DNA of 64,000 bases from Kutzneria buriramensis (GTDB taxonomy: Bacteria; Actinomycetota; Actinomycetes; Mycobacteriales; Pseudonocardiaceae): the NCBI RefSeq assembly GCF_003387475.1, contig NZ_QUNO01000005.1:434001-498000 (forward strand), in the 5' to 3' direction. The translations under genes were made by a program, and so were the position numbers. Every line of letters begins with the position of its first letter. Within the stretch, counting starts at the first letter, position 1. The notes below the pieces were generated by a model that did no database searches, had not been told where the DNA came from, and worked only from the letters and a program-made list of their open reading frames with translations. Positions 54,601-61,979 of this stretch are shown here, piece by piece.

Positions 54601-55033
54601 TGCCGCGGTCGTGGACATCGTGCGGTCCCTGCACGGTCGCAAGTGGACGGACGGCGACGGTGTGCGCCCCCTGGGCGACGAGGACATTCTCGTGGTGGCC
54701 CCGTACAACCTCCAGGCGCGGGTCGTCACCCGAGAGCTGGAACGCGCCGGCTTCCCCGGCGTGCGGGTCGGCACGGTGGACCGGTTCCAGGGCCAGGAGG
54801 CCCCGGCGGTGATCACCACCATGACCTCGTCGTCGGCCGTCGACCTGCCCCGGGGCCTGGACTTCCTGTTGTCCCGCAACCGGTTGAACGTCGCCCTGTC
54901 ACGGGCCCAGGCGGTCGCGGTGCTGGTCTGCTCGCCCAAGCTGGTGGAGGCCGACATCCGCACCGTCGACCAGATGCGCCTGGTCTCCGGCATGATCGGC
55001 CTCATGAACGCGGCCGCTCCCTGGCGTTCCTGA
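51686..55033 (+). CDS. TM0106-family RecB-like nuclease fused to SF1 helicase
   Basis: A 1115-residue DNA-processing enzyme. The N-terminus has a RecB/Cas4-like nuclease: EAYDTKL for the D/K active site, QLTAYADAL, plus a Cys set (CEHRS and CATCKFLSNC) laid out like the Fe-S cluster of AddB and Cas4. Next comes an RNase H-like exonuclease segment (DVFFDMEGDPF, about 292-310) with YNEYDC further on. The C-terminal half is a UvrD/Dna2-like SF1 helicase: Walker A GPPGAGKTYL near residue 740, Walker B VIDEAGQF, and DRFQGQEAPAV. Probably acts in recombination or defence against foreign DNA. Start ATG 51686; GTG 51677 is possible. Confidence 0.88.
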   Translation: MFTPTDLADLLECEHRSVLDQALSAGLPGAPRPDPGGDQLAVKHGQAHELAVLERLRSERGVVEIGGDDPVAATLAALEAGAPVIYQAVFRDGDLTGRADFLIADADGRYEAYDTKLARHARPAAVLQLTAYADALRRTGFPTGPHMHLLLGDGSDVALRVDDFVPLLDRLRAKLSVREPALPPRLWDDARPACATCKFLSNCESGREADRDLSLVAGMRADQRRKLVEAGLGTIDALASAAPEDRPRDLSATTYTALRAQAAIQVRQDATGKISYEVVDGTELAKLPAGSPGDVFFDMEGDPFALAGTGLEYLFGSITTDGFTPFWAHSRAQEKKAFADFVDFASARLAEHPGAHVYHYAPYEVTALKRLAAVHGTREEAVDDLLRGGKLIDLYAVVRKALRVSQRSYSIKYLEPLYMPSARDGDVKTAVSSIEAYEEYLTLKQLDDPRAGEVLRGISDYNEYDCVSTRELFQFLHRVRVEAGIETAEGSIEDDLVTQTEDLVAAERRAERAARLAALVDPLLADLPDNPLDATDDEKARALLAAAVGYHRRETNPAWWEFFRQVAAPLSDLEVDTTCAVPVSVRAGDWQPPAGRSKLAKRVLTLRCDPDRPHPYATGDQVRLRYGDSTRDALVSAATAEELTLVESAKPDETDNARPGAVLPGAPVRPQPKDEAVADLAQLAVDALPALPQHPGVDLLRRTPPRLRGGRPLPDHGEDLVRTVIETVDLLDGSTLAVQGPPGAGKTYLAGKLIAHLVGSGRTVAVTSTSHKAVENVLRAAKSTAPTLPAAKRPKKAAEKDVPWEQPKDNPGLARWRAEHTDGHLVGGTAWTFANAAMRAEPFDVLVIDEAGQFALADALAVSMCARNLVLLGDPQQLPQVVQGTHPAGAEASALGHLIGDNDVIPPSLGYFLDQSRRMHPAVCEPVSRLSYAGLLHAHPSAAERGIDGIDSGLYLASVDHRGNTTRSVEEAAAVVDIVRSLHGRKWTDGDGVRPLGDEDILVVAPYNLQARVVTRELERAGFPGVRVGTVDRFQGQEAPAVITTMTSSSAVDLPRGLDFLLSRNRLNVALSRAQAVAVLVCSPKLVEADIRTVDQMRLVSGMIGLMNAAAPWRS

Positions 55034-55056
55034 CCGCTGCCGGGTCCCCGGGCGGC

Positions 55057-55716
55057 TCAGGCCTGGCGGCCGAGGCCGGCGTCGTGGGCCCGGGCGATGA
55101 GCTGCGCGCGGTCGGCGTCCTGGAGCTTGGCGCGGATCGACGAGACGTGGTCGCCGACGGCGTCGGCGGCCAGCCGCAGCCGATCGGAGATCTGGCCGTT
55201 GGCCAGGCCGGCGGCGACGAGGTCGAGCACCTGGCGTTCGCCGACGGTCAGCTGCGGGAACGGCACGTCGGGCAGGTCCTCGGGCGCGCCGCCGAGTAAC
55301 TCGCCCACCCGGCGGGCGATGCGCGGGCCGAACATGACGCCGCCGGCGGCGACGCAGCGCACGGCGCGGACGATCTCGGCCGGCTCGGCGTCCTTGGGCA
55401 CGGCGCCGCGCGCCCCGGCCCGGACGGCGGCGAACACCGACTCGTCGTCCTCGCCGCCGCTGAGCATCAGCACCGCGGTGGACGGCGCGACGGCGGACAC
55501 CGCGAGGGTGGCGTCGAGGCCGTTCAGCTCGGGCATGTCGATGTCCACCAACAACACGGCCGGCCGGTGCGCGACCACCGCCTGGATCGCCTCGCGCCCG
55601 TCGACGGCCTCGGCCACCAGGCGGATGCCGGGCTCCGACCCGAGCGCCCGCTTCAGCCCGCCGCGCACCGCCGGGTGGTCGTCGGCCAGCACAACACTGA
55701 TCTCGGGCTCGGACAC
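55057..55716 (-). CDS. Orphan NarL/FixJ response regulator
   Basis: A 219-residue regulator: receiver with LADDHP acidic pair, phosphoacceptor Asp in LLVDIDMP, Lys in VPKDAE, and LuxR HTH (LTVGERQVLDLVAAGLANGQISDRLRLAADAVGDHVSSI region). GTG 55716 follows GGAG; the frame remains open upstream to an ATG at 55884, but that segment has no domain. No kinase lies next to it. It is convergent with the nuclease-helicase and downstream of the PP2C gene on the same strand, so it may be part of that signalling group. Confidence 0.85.
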   Translation of the reverse strand: MSEPEISVVLADDHPAVRGGLKRALGSEPGIRLVAEAVDGREAIQAVVAHRPAVLLVDIDMPELNGLDATLAVSAVAPSTAVLMLSGGEDDESVFAAVRAGARGAVPKDAEPAEIVRAVRCVAAGGVMFGPRIARRVGELLGGAPEDLPDVPFPQLTVGERQVLDLVAAGLANGQISDRLRLAADAVGDHVSSIRAKLQDADRAQLIARAHDAGLGRQA

Positions 55717-55932
55717 CGTGGCTCCTACCTCGTCGCGGATGGGACCGTGGACGTCGGCATCCTGACAGGGCAGGCCGAAAATGCCGGTGATCTTCCCACC
55801 CGACCGTGCGGGTTCCTCGCCGCCATTGTCGGCCGATGCGAACGGCGCCACGGGAAGACGCGCCAGCGGCCGACCAGATGGCATGATTTCCGACCCGTCC
55901 GGTCATCTCGGGCCGTCCCGGCCCCGGATTTC

Positions 55933-56724
55933 CTACCCGGACTGTCGCCAAAAGTACTTCCGGTGGCCGGATCGCGGCGCATCCGCCACATCGGCGAGCA
56001 GCACGCTCACGTTGTCCGGCGCGCCGCCGCGCAGGGCGAGATCGATGAGCTGATCGACGGCGTCGGCCGGGACGACGACGTCGGACAGGACGCCGGCGAT
56101 CGTCTCGTCGGTGAGCACGCGGGGCAGGCCGTCGGAGCAGATCAGGTAGCGGTCGCCGGCCCGCGCTCGGTGGGAGAACACGTCAGGCTCGGCGGAGCCG
56201 CCGGTCTGCACGGCCCGCGCGAGCAGGTTCTGCCGCGGGTGCACGGCGGCTTCCTCGGCGGTGATCCGGCCGCCGTCCAGCAGCGACTGGACGAAGGTGT
56301 GGTCCCGGGTGAGCTGCACGAGCTCGCCCGCGCGCCACCGGTACGCCCGCGAGTCGCCGATGTGCGCGCCGGTGACTGTCGCGCCGTTCCACAGCAGCGC
56401 GGTGATGGTGGTGCCCATGCCGTACAGACCGCTGTCGCGAGCGGCGAGGTCGTTCAGACGACGGAGCACTTCGCCGACGACGGCGGCGAGTGCGCCCGTC
56501 TTGTCGTTTTCGGCGATCTTCTCGTGTGCGACGGCCGTCTCGAGTTCGTCGAGAACCTCGACCGCGACCGCGCTGGCGACCTCGCCGTGCGCGTGGCCGC
56601 CCATGCCGTCGGCCACCGCGAGCACGTGTTCGCCCAGGTGGACGGCGTCCTGGTTGTAGGCCCGCAGGCAGCCCGGGTGGGTGCGTGACACGGCAGTCAA
56701 CCGAAGCTTCGATGTGTTCGCCAT
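55933..56724 (-). CDS. PP2C-family protein Ser/Thr phosphatase
   Basis: A 263-residue soluble PP2C. Metal and phosphate motifs are intact: RTHPGCLRAYNQDA, VADGMGGHAHGE, GTTITALL, HIGDSRAYR, ICSDGLPRVLTDE and GAPDNVSVLLAD. It removes phosphate from Ser/Thr, the counterpart of the kinase at 58556. It is divergent from the methyltransferase gene by 74 bp, with a perfect 19-bp palindrome in the shared promoter. No transmembrane helix, unlike PstP. Confidence 0.93.
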   Translation of the reverse strand: MANTSKLRLTAVSRTHPGCLRAYNQDAVHLGEHVLAVADGMGGHAHGEVASAVAVEVLDELETAVAHEKIAENDKTGALAAVVGEVLRRLNDLAARDSGLYGMGTTITALLWNGATVTGAHIGDSRAYRWRAGELVQLTRDHTFVQSLLDGGRITAEEAAVHPRQNLLARAVQTGGSAEPDVFSHRARAGDRYLICSDGLPRVLTDETIAGVLSDVVVPADAVDQLIDLALRGGAPDNVSVLLADVADAPRSGHRKYFWRQSG

Positions 56725-56740
56725 GCCACCAGTGAATCAG

Positions 56741-56759
56741 TTGTGAACTGAGTTCACAA
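56741..56759. promoter_or_regulatory. Perfect 19-bp palindrome in the divergent promoter
   Basis: TTGTGAACTGAGTTCACAA has perfect 9-bp arms around one base. It lies 16 bp from the phosphatase ATG and 39 bp from the methyltransferase GTG. A TAGGAT -10-like box at 56786-56791 follows it, 7 nt before that GTG, implying a leaderless message. An HTH protein must own this site; the HTH-carrying methyltransferase itself is a candidate. Confidence 0.7.
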
Positions 56760-56798
56760 GCAAAATGGTTGTGCACCGCTGCTGCTAGGATTCGGCCG

Positions 56799-58544
56799 GT
56801 GAACCACGACGCCACGGTCAGCGCCGCCGACATCGCTCGCCTCGTCGACGTCGGCCGGGCCGCCGTCAGCAACTGGCGGCGTCGGTTCGACGACTTCCCC
56901 CAGCCCGTCGGCGGCAGCGCCGCGAGCCCGCTGTTCTCCCTCGACGAGATCGAGGACTGGCTGCGGCGCAACGGCAAGGCGTTCGAGGTGTCCACCGCCG
57001 AACGGGCCTGGCAGGCGCTGCGCTCCAGCGTCGACGACCTGCGGCTCGGCGAGGAGGTCGCCCGCGCCGGCCTGTTCCTGGCCAGCGGCAGCGGCGTCGA
57101 CGACCCCGCGCTGGCGCAGCTGCTCTCCCGGCTGGCCACCGAGCACGGCGCCGCCGACGCGTTCGAGCTGCTCGTCGCCCGCTACCTCGACGCCCACTCC
57201 CGGCGGCTCGCCGTCACCCCGCCGGCCGTCGCCGAGCTGATGGTCCGGCTGGCCTGCCCGGACGGCGGCGTGGTGTTCGATCCGGCGTGCGGCGTCGGCA
57301 CACTGCCGATGGCCACCGCCGCGCACGAGGTCTTCGTCCAGGACGTCGACCGCGCCGCCGTGATGATCGCCGCCTGCCGGCTGACGCTGCGGGACACCGA
57401 CGTCGACATGGTCAACGCCGACTCGCTGCGGCACGACGGCTTCGCCGGCCGGCTCGCCGACGCCGTGCTGTGCGACCCGCCGGTCAACGACCGGACCTGG
57501 GGCCACGAGGAGCTGATCGGCGACCCGCGGTGGGAGTACGGCGTGCCGCCGCGCGGCGAGCCGGAGCTGGCGTGGGTGCAGCACTGCCTCGCGCACGTCG
57601 AACCCGGCGGCATGGTCGCCATCCTGATGCCGCCGACCGCCGCGAGCCGCCGCCCCGGCCGGCGGATCCGGGCCAAGCTGCTGCGTACCGGCGCGCTGCG
57701 GGCCGTCATCGCGCTGCCGGAGGCCAACTCCGACCTGTGGCTGCTGTGCCGCCCGACGCCCGAGCTGCGGCCGCCGTCAACGGTGTTGATCACCGACCGT
57801 GTGGACGGCGTGGAGGCGGCGTGGCTGGACCCCGCCGCCGAGGACGCGGTGCGGATCATCGACCTGCTCGACGACGACGTCGACGTCAGCCCGGCCCGGC
57901 GGCGGCAGCTCGCCCAGGGCCCGGACATCGGCCGCGAGTTCGCCGACGCCGTCGACCGGTTCCGCGAGCTCGACCTGACCCCGCCGGACCTGGCCGTGCT
58001 GGTCGAGCACCGGTCCGCGCCGACCACCACCGTCGGCGACCTCGTGCGGTCCGGGGCGCTCGGCGTACGCCACGCGCCGGCCAAGCTGACGCCCGGCGAC
58101 GACGTTCCCGTGCTGACGCTCGACGATCTCGCCGAGGGACGGCCGGCCGGCGAGCGTGCCGCCGACACCGGCGACCTGGTGATGATCGCACCCGGTGACG
58201 TCGTCGCCGCCCCCACCGGCATGGCGCGGGTGGCGACCGAGGTCGCCGCGCTCGGGCCGTACCTCACCGCGTATCGCGTCGACGAGCAGCAGCTGGACGC
58301 CCGGTTCCTGGCCGGCGCGCTGCGGGCGTCGACCGCGCGGCCGTCGACCGGGTCGAGCCGGCTGGACGTGCGGCGGACCCAGGTGCCGCGGCTGCCGCTG
58401 GCCGAGCAGCGGGCGTGCGGCGAGGCGTTCGAGCGGCTGCTGGCGTTCGAGGACCGGCTGCGGGAGGCCGCCGCGATCGGCGGGACGGTCGTGCGGCTCG
58501 GCGTCGACGGCCTGGTCGAGGGTAGCCTGCGGCCAGGACGCTAG
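56799..58544 (+). CDS. HTH-N6-adenine methyltransferase-specificity fusion (orphan)
   Basis: A 581-residue protein. The N-terminus (about 5-58) is a MerR-like HTH (VSAADIARLVDVGRAAVSNWRRRF), then a helical region as in HsdM, SAM motif I VVFDPACGVGTLP (158-170) and motif IV DPPVND (226-231). The canonical (N/D)PP(Y/F) aromatic residue is Val here, which casts doubt on catalysis. The C-terminus (about 440-581) resembles an HsdS target-recognition domain with PRLPLAEQRACGEAFERL. No restriction subunit lies nearby. It is followed 11 nt later by a Ser/Thr kinase. It could be a methylation-based regulator or a defence component. Confidence 0.85.
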   Translation: MNHDATVSAADIARLVDVGRAAVSNWRRRFDDFPQPVGGSAASPLFSLDEIEDWLRRNGKAFEVSTAERAWQALRSSVDDLRLGEEVARAGLFLASGSGVDDPALAQLLSRLATEHGAADAFELLVARYLDAHSRRLAVTPPAVAELMVRLACPDGGVVFDPACGVGTLPMATAAHEVFVQDVDRAAVMIAACRLTLRDTDVDMVNADSLRHDGFAGRLADAVLCDPPVNDRTWGHEELIGDPRWEYGVPPRGEPELAWVQHCLAHVEPGGMVAILMPPTAASRRPGRRIRAKLLRTGALRAVIALPEANSDLWLLCRPTPELRPPSTVLITDRVDGVEAAWLDPAAEDAVRIIDLLDDDVDVSPARRRQLAQGPDIGREFADAVDRFRELDLTPPDLAVLVEHRSAPTTTVGDLVRSGALGVRHAPAKLTPGDDVPVLTLDDLAEGRPAGERAADTGDLVMIAPGDVVAAPTGMARVATEVAALGPYLTAYRVDEQQLDARFLAGALRASTARPSTGSSRLDVRRTQVPRLPLAEQRACGEAFERLLAFEDRLREAAAIGGTVVRLGVDGLVEGSLRPGR

Positions 58545-58555
58545 CGGGAGGGCCG

Positions 58556-59440
58556 ATGCTCATCGCCGACCGGTACGAGCTCGACGACCTGCCGCTCAGC
58601 CGGGGTGGCATGGGCGCCGTGCACGGCGGCTACGACAAGCACCTCGACCGCCGGGTCGCGGTGAAGTTCCTGCACTGGCCCGGCGGTTCCGACGACGAGC
58701 TGGAGCAGCGGTTCGTCCGCGAGGCGCGGATCCTGGCCCGCCTGGAGCATCCCGGCGCGCCCGTGCTGTACGACTTCGGCGCCCACGAGGGCCGCCTGTT
58801 CCAGGTCATGCAGTTCATCGACGGCGTGACCGTCGCCGATCTCGTCAGCGAGCACGGGCCGGTGCCCGTGCCATGGGCCGCGTCCGTCGCCGCGCAGGCG
58901 TGCGCCGTGCTGTCCGCGGCGCACGCGCTGGGCATCTGCCACCGGGATCTCAAGCCCACCAACCTGATGCTGTGCCCCGACGGCAGCGTGAAGGTGCTGG
59001 ACTTCGGGCTCGCCATCCTGCGGGAGTCAGACCTCGCGCAGTTCACCCGGGCCGGGCAGATCCTCGGCACGCCGGCCTACATGGCCCCCGAGCAGATCCA
59101 GCGCGGCGCCGCCGGCCCCGCCAGCGACCTGTACGCCCTGGGCTGCGTGCTGCACGAGATGCTCACCGGCCGGCAGCTGTTCACCGGCCCCACCGCGTAC
59201 GCCGTGTTCGACCGACAGGTCAAGGAGCTCCCGCCCGACGTGCCCGGCCTGCCGCCGGCCCTCAACCAGCTGCTCCAGGACGTGCTGGAGAAGGCCCCCG
59301 AGCGCCGCCCCGCCGACGCCACCGTGCTCTACGACCGGCTGCTCCCCTTCGTCACCGACCTCCCGCCCCTTCCCGGCTTCCTCGACCCCACCCCCAGCCC
59401 CGCCCGCATGTACTCGCAGGCCGCCGGCCGCCTTCCCTGA
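58556..59440 (+). CDS. Soluble Ser/Thr protein kinase
   Basis: A 294-residue kinase: Gly-loop LSRGGMGAV, ATP Lys37 (VAVKF), HRDLKPTN with Asp131, DFG at 149-151, APE in YMAPEQ. All catalytic residues are present. Only about 25 residues follow the kinase domain, with no transmembrane or PASTA repeats, so it is cytoplasmic. GGGAGG precedes ATG 58556. It is co-transcribed with the methyltransferase and has a PP2C partner divergently encoded, so reversible phosphorylation of a shared target is likely. Confidence 0.92.
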   Translation: MLIADRYELDDLPLSRGGMGAVHGGYDKHLDRRVAVKFLHWPGGSDDELEQRFVREARILARLEHPGAPVLYDFGAHEGRLFQVMQFIDGVTVADLVSEHGPVPVPWAASVAAQACAVLSAAHALGICHRDLKPTNLMLCPDGSVKVLDFGLAILRESDLAQFTRAGQILGTPAYMAPEQIQRGAAGPASDLYALGCVLHEMLTGRQLFTGPTAYAVFDRQVKELPPDVPGLPPALNQLLQDVLEKAPERRPADATVLYDRLLPFVTDLPPLPGFLDPTPSPARMYSQAAGRLP

Positions 59441-59761
59441 CCCGATCCGGACGTGGATCGCCGGAAGAACGGCTCGCCCGCGAGGATCGGACAGTCGCTG
59501 CCGATTGATCCGACGGTGTGGTCCCGGAACCGGCGCGTTCGGGTCGTGACGGTCGCACATTCGGTCGAAAGTGCGGTGACCTCGATTTCAGCGACGTCGG
59601 GGTCGGCTACCTTGGAGTGCGTGCGGTAGAGCGGTTATCCGCAGCGCACGACCGCCCGATGAGATCGAAGCGACCCGACCTGCACCGACGGCCGGTGGGC
59701 GCGTTCGACTTGTTCCGGCGAAGAATTCAGTTCTGGGCCGCAAGTGGCCAGTGGAGGAAAG
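59441..59761. other. 321-bp non-coding stretch
   Basis: No coding frame with codon bias. A TTGGAG and a TTATCC 17 nt apart (about 59611-59639) may form the promoter of the small secreted protein. Nothing else recognised. Confidence 0.4.
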
Positions 59762-60163
59762 ATGTCTCGTCTCCTGGGGAAAGTAGCCGCGAGTGTCGGG
59801 GCGGTGGCGCTGCTGTGCGCGACGGCGGTCGGCACCGCATCGGCATCGGTCGCCGACGATCCGGGCGGCACGCGCGTGCCGGCCGGCCAGGTCGACGCCA
59901 CCGGAGTCACCACCGACATCCAGCCGGTGGTCTGGGAACAGGACGGCGGCCGGACGCTGGCCGTGGTCGCCGAGGAAGGCGGCTGCGTCAGGGTGAGCGG
60001 CCGGTTGTCCAAGCAGACGGCGACCGAGGTCGACTTCCAGGTCGTGAGCGTCGTCGTCAAGCACGTGGTGTGCCCCCAGTTCGTCCGCAACGTCTGGGTG
60101 ACGGTGCACCTCGATGCCCCGCTGGGCGACCGCACGGTCGTCTTGAGCACGGTCAACCAGTAG
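59762..60163 (+). CDS. Small secreted protein of unknown function
   Basis: A 133-residue exported protein: signal peptide about 1-28 (VGAVALLCATAVGTASA), mature domain of about 100 residues with two Cys that may form a disulfide. GGAGG sits 5 nt before ATG 59762. It overlaps the convergent DUF5107 gene by 11 bp. No family recognised. Confidence 0.75.
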   Translation: MSRLLGKVAASVGAVALLCATAVGTASASVADDPGGTRVPAGQVDATGVTTDIQPVVWEQDGGRTLAVVAEEGGCVRVSGRLSKQTATEVDFQVVSVVVKHVVCPQFVRNVWVTVHLDAPLGDRTVVLSTVNQ

Positions 60164-61877
60164 TCGTCATACGGAAGTCGTAGGCGGCGGGAATCGGTTC
60201 CGGGCCGGCGATCAGGGCCCACGTGTGGTTGAGGGATTCCTCGCCCTCACGGAGGTCTGCCACCTCGAAGCCGGCGTCGAAGACGGCCCGTGCGCCGGCG
60301 ATGTCGCCGCGGGCGTGGCGGATGCGGGCGTCCATCAGGCGCAGGCGCCCGAGGGAGGCGACATCCTCCGGCAGCGAAGCCAAAACGGCCGCGGCGGCGT
60401 CGGCGGAACCGGCGGTGAGCAGTGCCTCCAGGGCTTCGACGGCCAGCGCCGGCACTGACGGCGCCAGCTCGATGGCCCGTGACAACAACACACCCGCCTG
60501 CGCCGGCCGGGCGAAAGCCAAGGCACGCAAGGACCACGGGGACTCCGCCAGCGCCAGCGACTGCTCCCAGGCGGACTCCGCGCCGAGCAGGTCGCCGTGG
60601 TACCAGCGCGAAACGCCCAAGTGGTACAAAGAAAACCACGAATCCGGCGCGGCCTCCAGCAGTGACGACCACGCCACCAGCGTGCATCCGGGCGGCGACA
60701 ACGGATCCGGGACCGGCATCGCACCGTCCAGCAACGCCAGCCACGGCTCCTGCTCCGGCCCCAGCGAGTCGAACGGCGTGCCGGGCAAGGGATCCGTCCC
60801 GGTTCGCAGCAACTCCAACGCACCCCACCCGGCCCCGGCGAACAGCCGCGAGGGCTCGGAGTCCGCCACCGACCGCCACGAATCCAGTGGCAGCGCGGGA
60901 ATGTCGCCGTACGGGCCGTACGCCTCCAACCAGTCCCACGACGCCCCGCCCGGCATCGGCACGTACTCGAACTGGGTCGGGGCCAGCCCGGCCTGGATCT
61001 CCAGGTAGCCGCCGGTCCCCGGCGCGAGCCACGACTGCCACCGCCGCCCGCCCGCGCCCGTCCCCCACACGAACAACTTCCGGCCACGCAGGCGATCCGT
61101 CGACGCCTGCATCAGGCCGAAGCCGTCGTCGTCGACGGCGGCGATCCAAGGCTGTTGGCCGGCGGGGATGTCGTAGAACAGGTCGGCGGCGTCCCGGTCG
61201 GCCACCGTGACGTGCGAAGCGTCCACACGGGACAGTTTCTGGCTGTACCCGTAGTGCCAACCCTCCTGAGCCGGCACGAGGATCCGGGTGTCGTCCGTGC
61301 GGGGTACCGCGGCATTGGACCACCAGTAGGCGGGAACCTCCTGCTGCCAAGGGTTTCGGATCCGCACGCCGACGTACAGGAACTCCGATTCCGGCGGCAG
61401 CCACAGATCCACCTGGTACACCAGGTTCCGAGTCCGCTCCCACTCCCACAGCCGCAGCACCGGCGACCCGTCCGGGCCGTCGACGGTCCCCGCGAACATC
61501 GGGGCGCACGTCATGGTGGTGTGCCCGGTGCTGCCGAGGTTCCACTCCACGCCGCCCGCGAACCACGCGTTGCGCAGCGCCAGATTGGCCGGCTGGAACA
61601 CCGGGTTGCGGAACAGCAGGTCCCGCCCGGACGCCTTGTGCAGCAACGAATGGAGCCGGCCGCCGAGCCCTGGCAGGACGGTCGCCCGCAGGTGGTCGTT
61701 CTCCAGCACGACCGCCGGCAGGGTGGTCTCGACCCGTGACCGCCCGTAGCCGTCCTGGAGCAGGCACGGCAGCACCTTGGCCCGGTCCGCCCCCAGCACC
61801 GGCAGCGGATTCTCGGGCCCGAGCGCCGCGGCCGGCAGCCCGAGTTCGGTCACGGTCAGTGTGGTTTTCCGCCCCAT
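60153..61877 (-). CDS. DUF5107-domain protein with TPR-like C-terminus
   Basis: A 574-residue soluble protein. The N-terminal half (about 1-330) has the DUF5107 pattern: VLENDHLRATVLPGLGGRLHSL, LRNAWFAGGVEWNLGSTGH and VPAYWWSNAAV, a galactose-mutarotase-like beta-sandwich fold. The C-terminal half (about 380-560) is helical with TPR-like SWFSLYHLGVSRWYHGDLLGAESAWEQSLALAESPW. DUF5107 proteins are linked to carbohydrate metabolism; enzyme activity is not established. A perfect LacI-type palindrome lies 42 bp upstream of its ATG (61877), consistent with sugar control. Confidence 0.83.
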   Translation of the reverse strand: MGRKTTLTVTELGLPAAALGPENPLPVLGADRAKVLPCLLQDGYGRSRVETTLPAVVLENDHLRATVLPGLGGRLHSLLHKASGRDLLFRNPVFQPANLALRNAWFAGGVEWNLGSTGHTTMTCAPMFAGTVDGPDGSPVLRLWEWERTRNLVYQVDLWLPPESEFLYVGVRIRNPWQQEVPAYWWSNAAVPRTDDTRILVPAQEGWHYGYSQKLSRVDASHVTVADRDAADLFYDIPAGQQPWIAAVDDDGFGLMQASTDRLRGRKLFVWGTGAGGRRWQSWLAPGTGGYLEIQAGLAPTQFEYVPMPGGASWDWLEAYGPYGDIPALPLDSWRSVADSEPSRLFAGAGWGALELLRTGTDPLPGTPFDSLGPEQEPWLALLDGAMPVPDPLSPPGCTLVAWSSLLEAAPDSWFSLYHLGVSRWYHGDLLGAESAWEQSLALAESPWSLRALAFARPAQAGVLLSRAIELAPSVPALAVEALEALLTAGSADAAAAVLASLPEDVASLGRLRLMDARIRHARGDIAGARAVFDAGFEVADLREGEESLNHTWALIAGPEPIPAAYDFRMTTTG

Positions 61878-61918
61878 GCCCGTGATCTAACGGCACCTGT
61901 CAACGCGCCCCGCGGTTC

Positions 61919-61930
61919 GCAAACGTTTGC
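61919..61930. promoter_or_regulatory. LacI-type operator
   Basis: GCAAACGTTTGC is a perfect 12-bp palindrome with the central CG of LacI-family sites. It lies between the divergent DUF5107 gene and the repeat-protein gene. Confidence 0.6.
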
Positions 61931-61979
61931 CGCCCCGAATCGCTCGCACGACCGCCCCGAGCAGGGCAGAGTGGGCGTC

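Noticed and set aside
51584-54634. Long antisense open frame over the nuclease-helicase gene
   Set aside because: Same kind of GC-rich shadow; no recognisable domain and no plausible start, while the plus strand codes for clear motifs.
55717-55932. N-terminal extension of the orphan response regulator
   Set aside because: The frame is open to 55884, but the segment has no domain and a good GGAG precedes GTG 55716.
56799-58544. Complete type I restriction-modification system
   Set aside because: There is no HsdR-like restriction subunit next to it, and the methylase motif IV is altered.
55933-59440. Complete Pgl or BREX phage-defence system
   Set aside because: No PglZ, PglY/BrxC ATPase or other core genes are present; only a kinase and a methyltransferase-like gene match.
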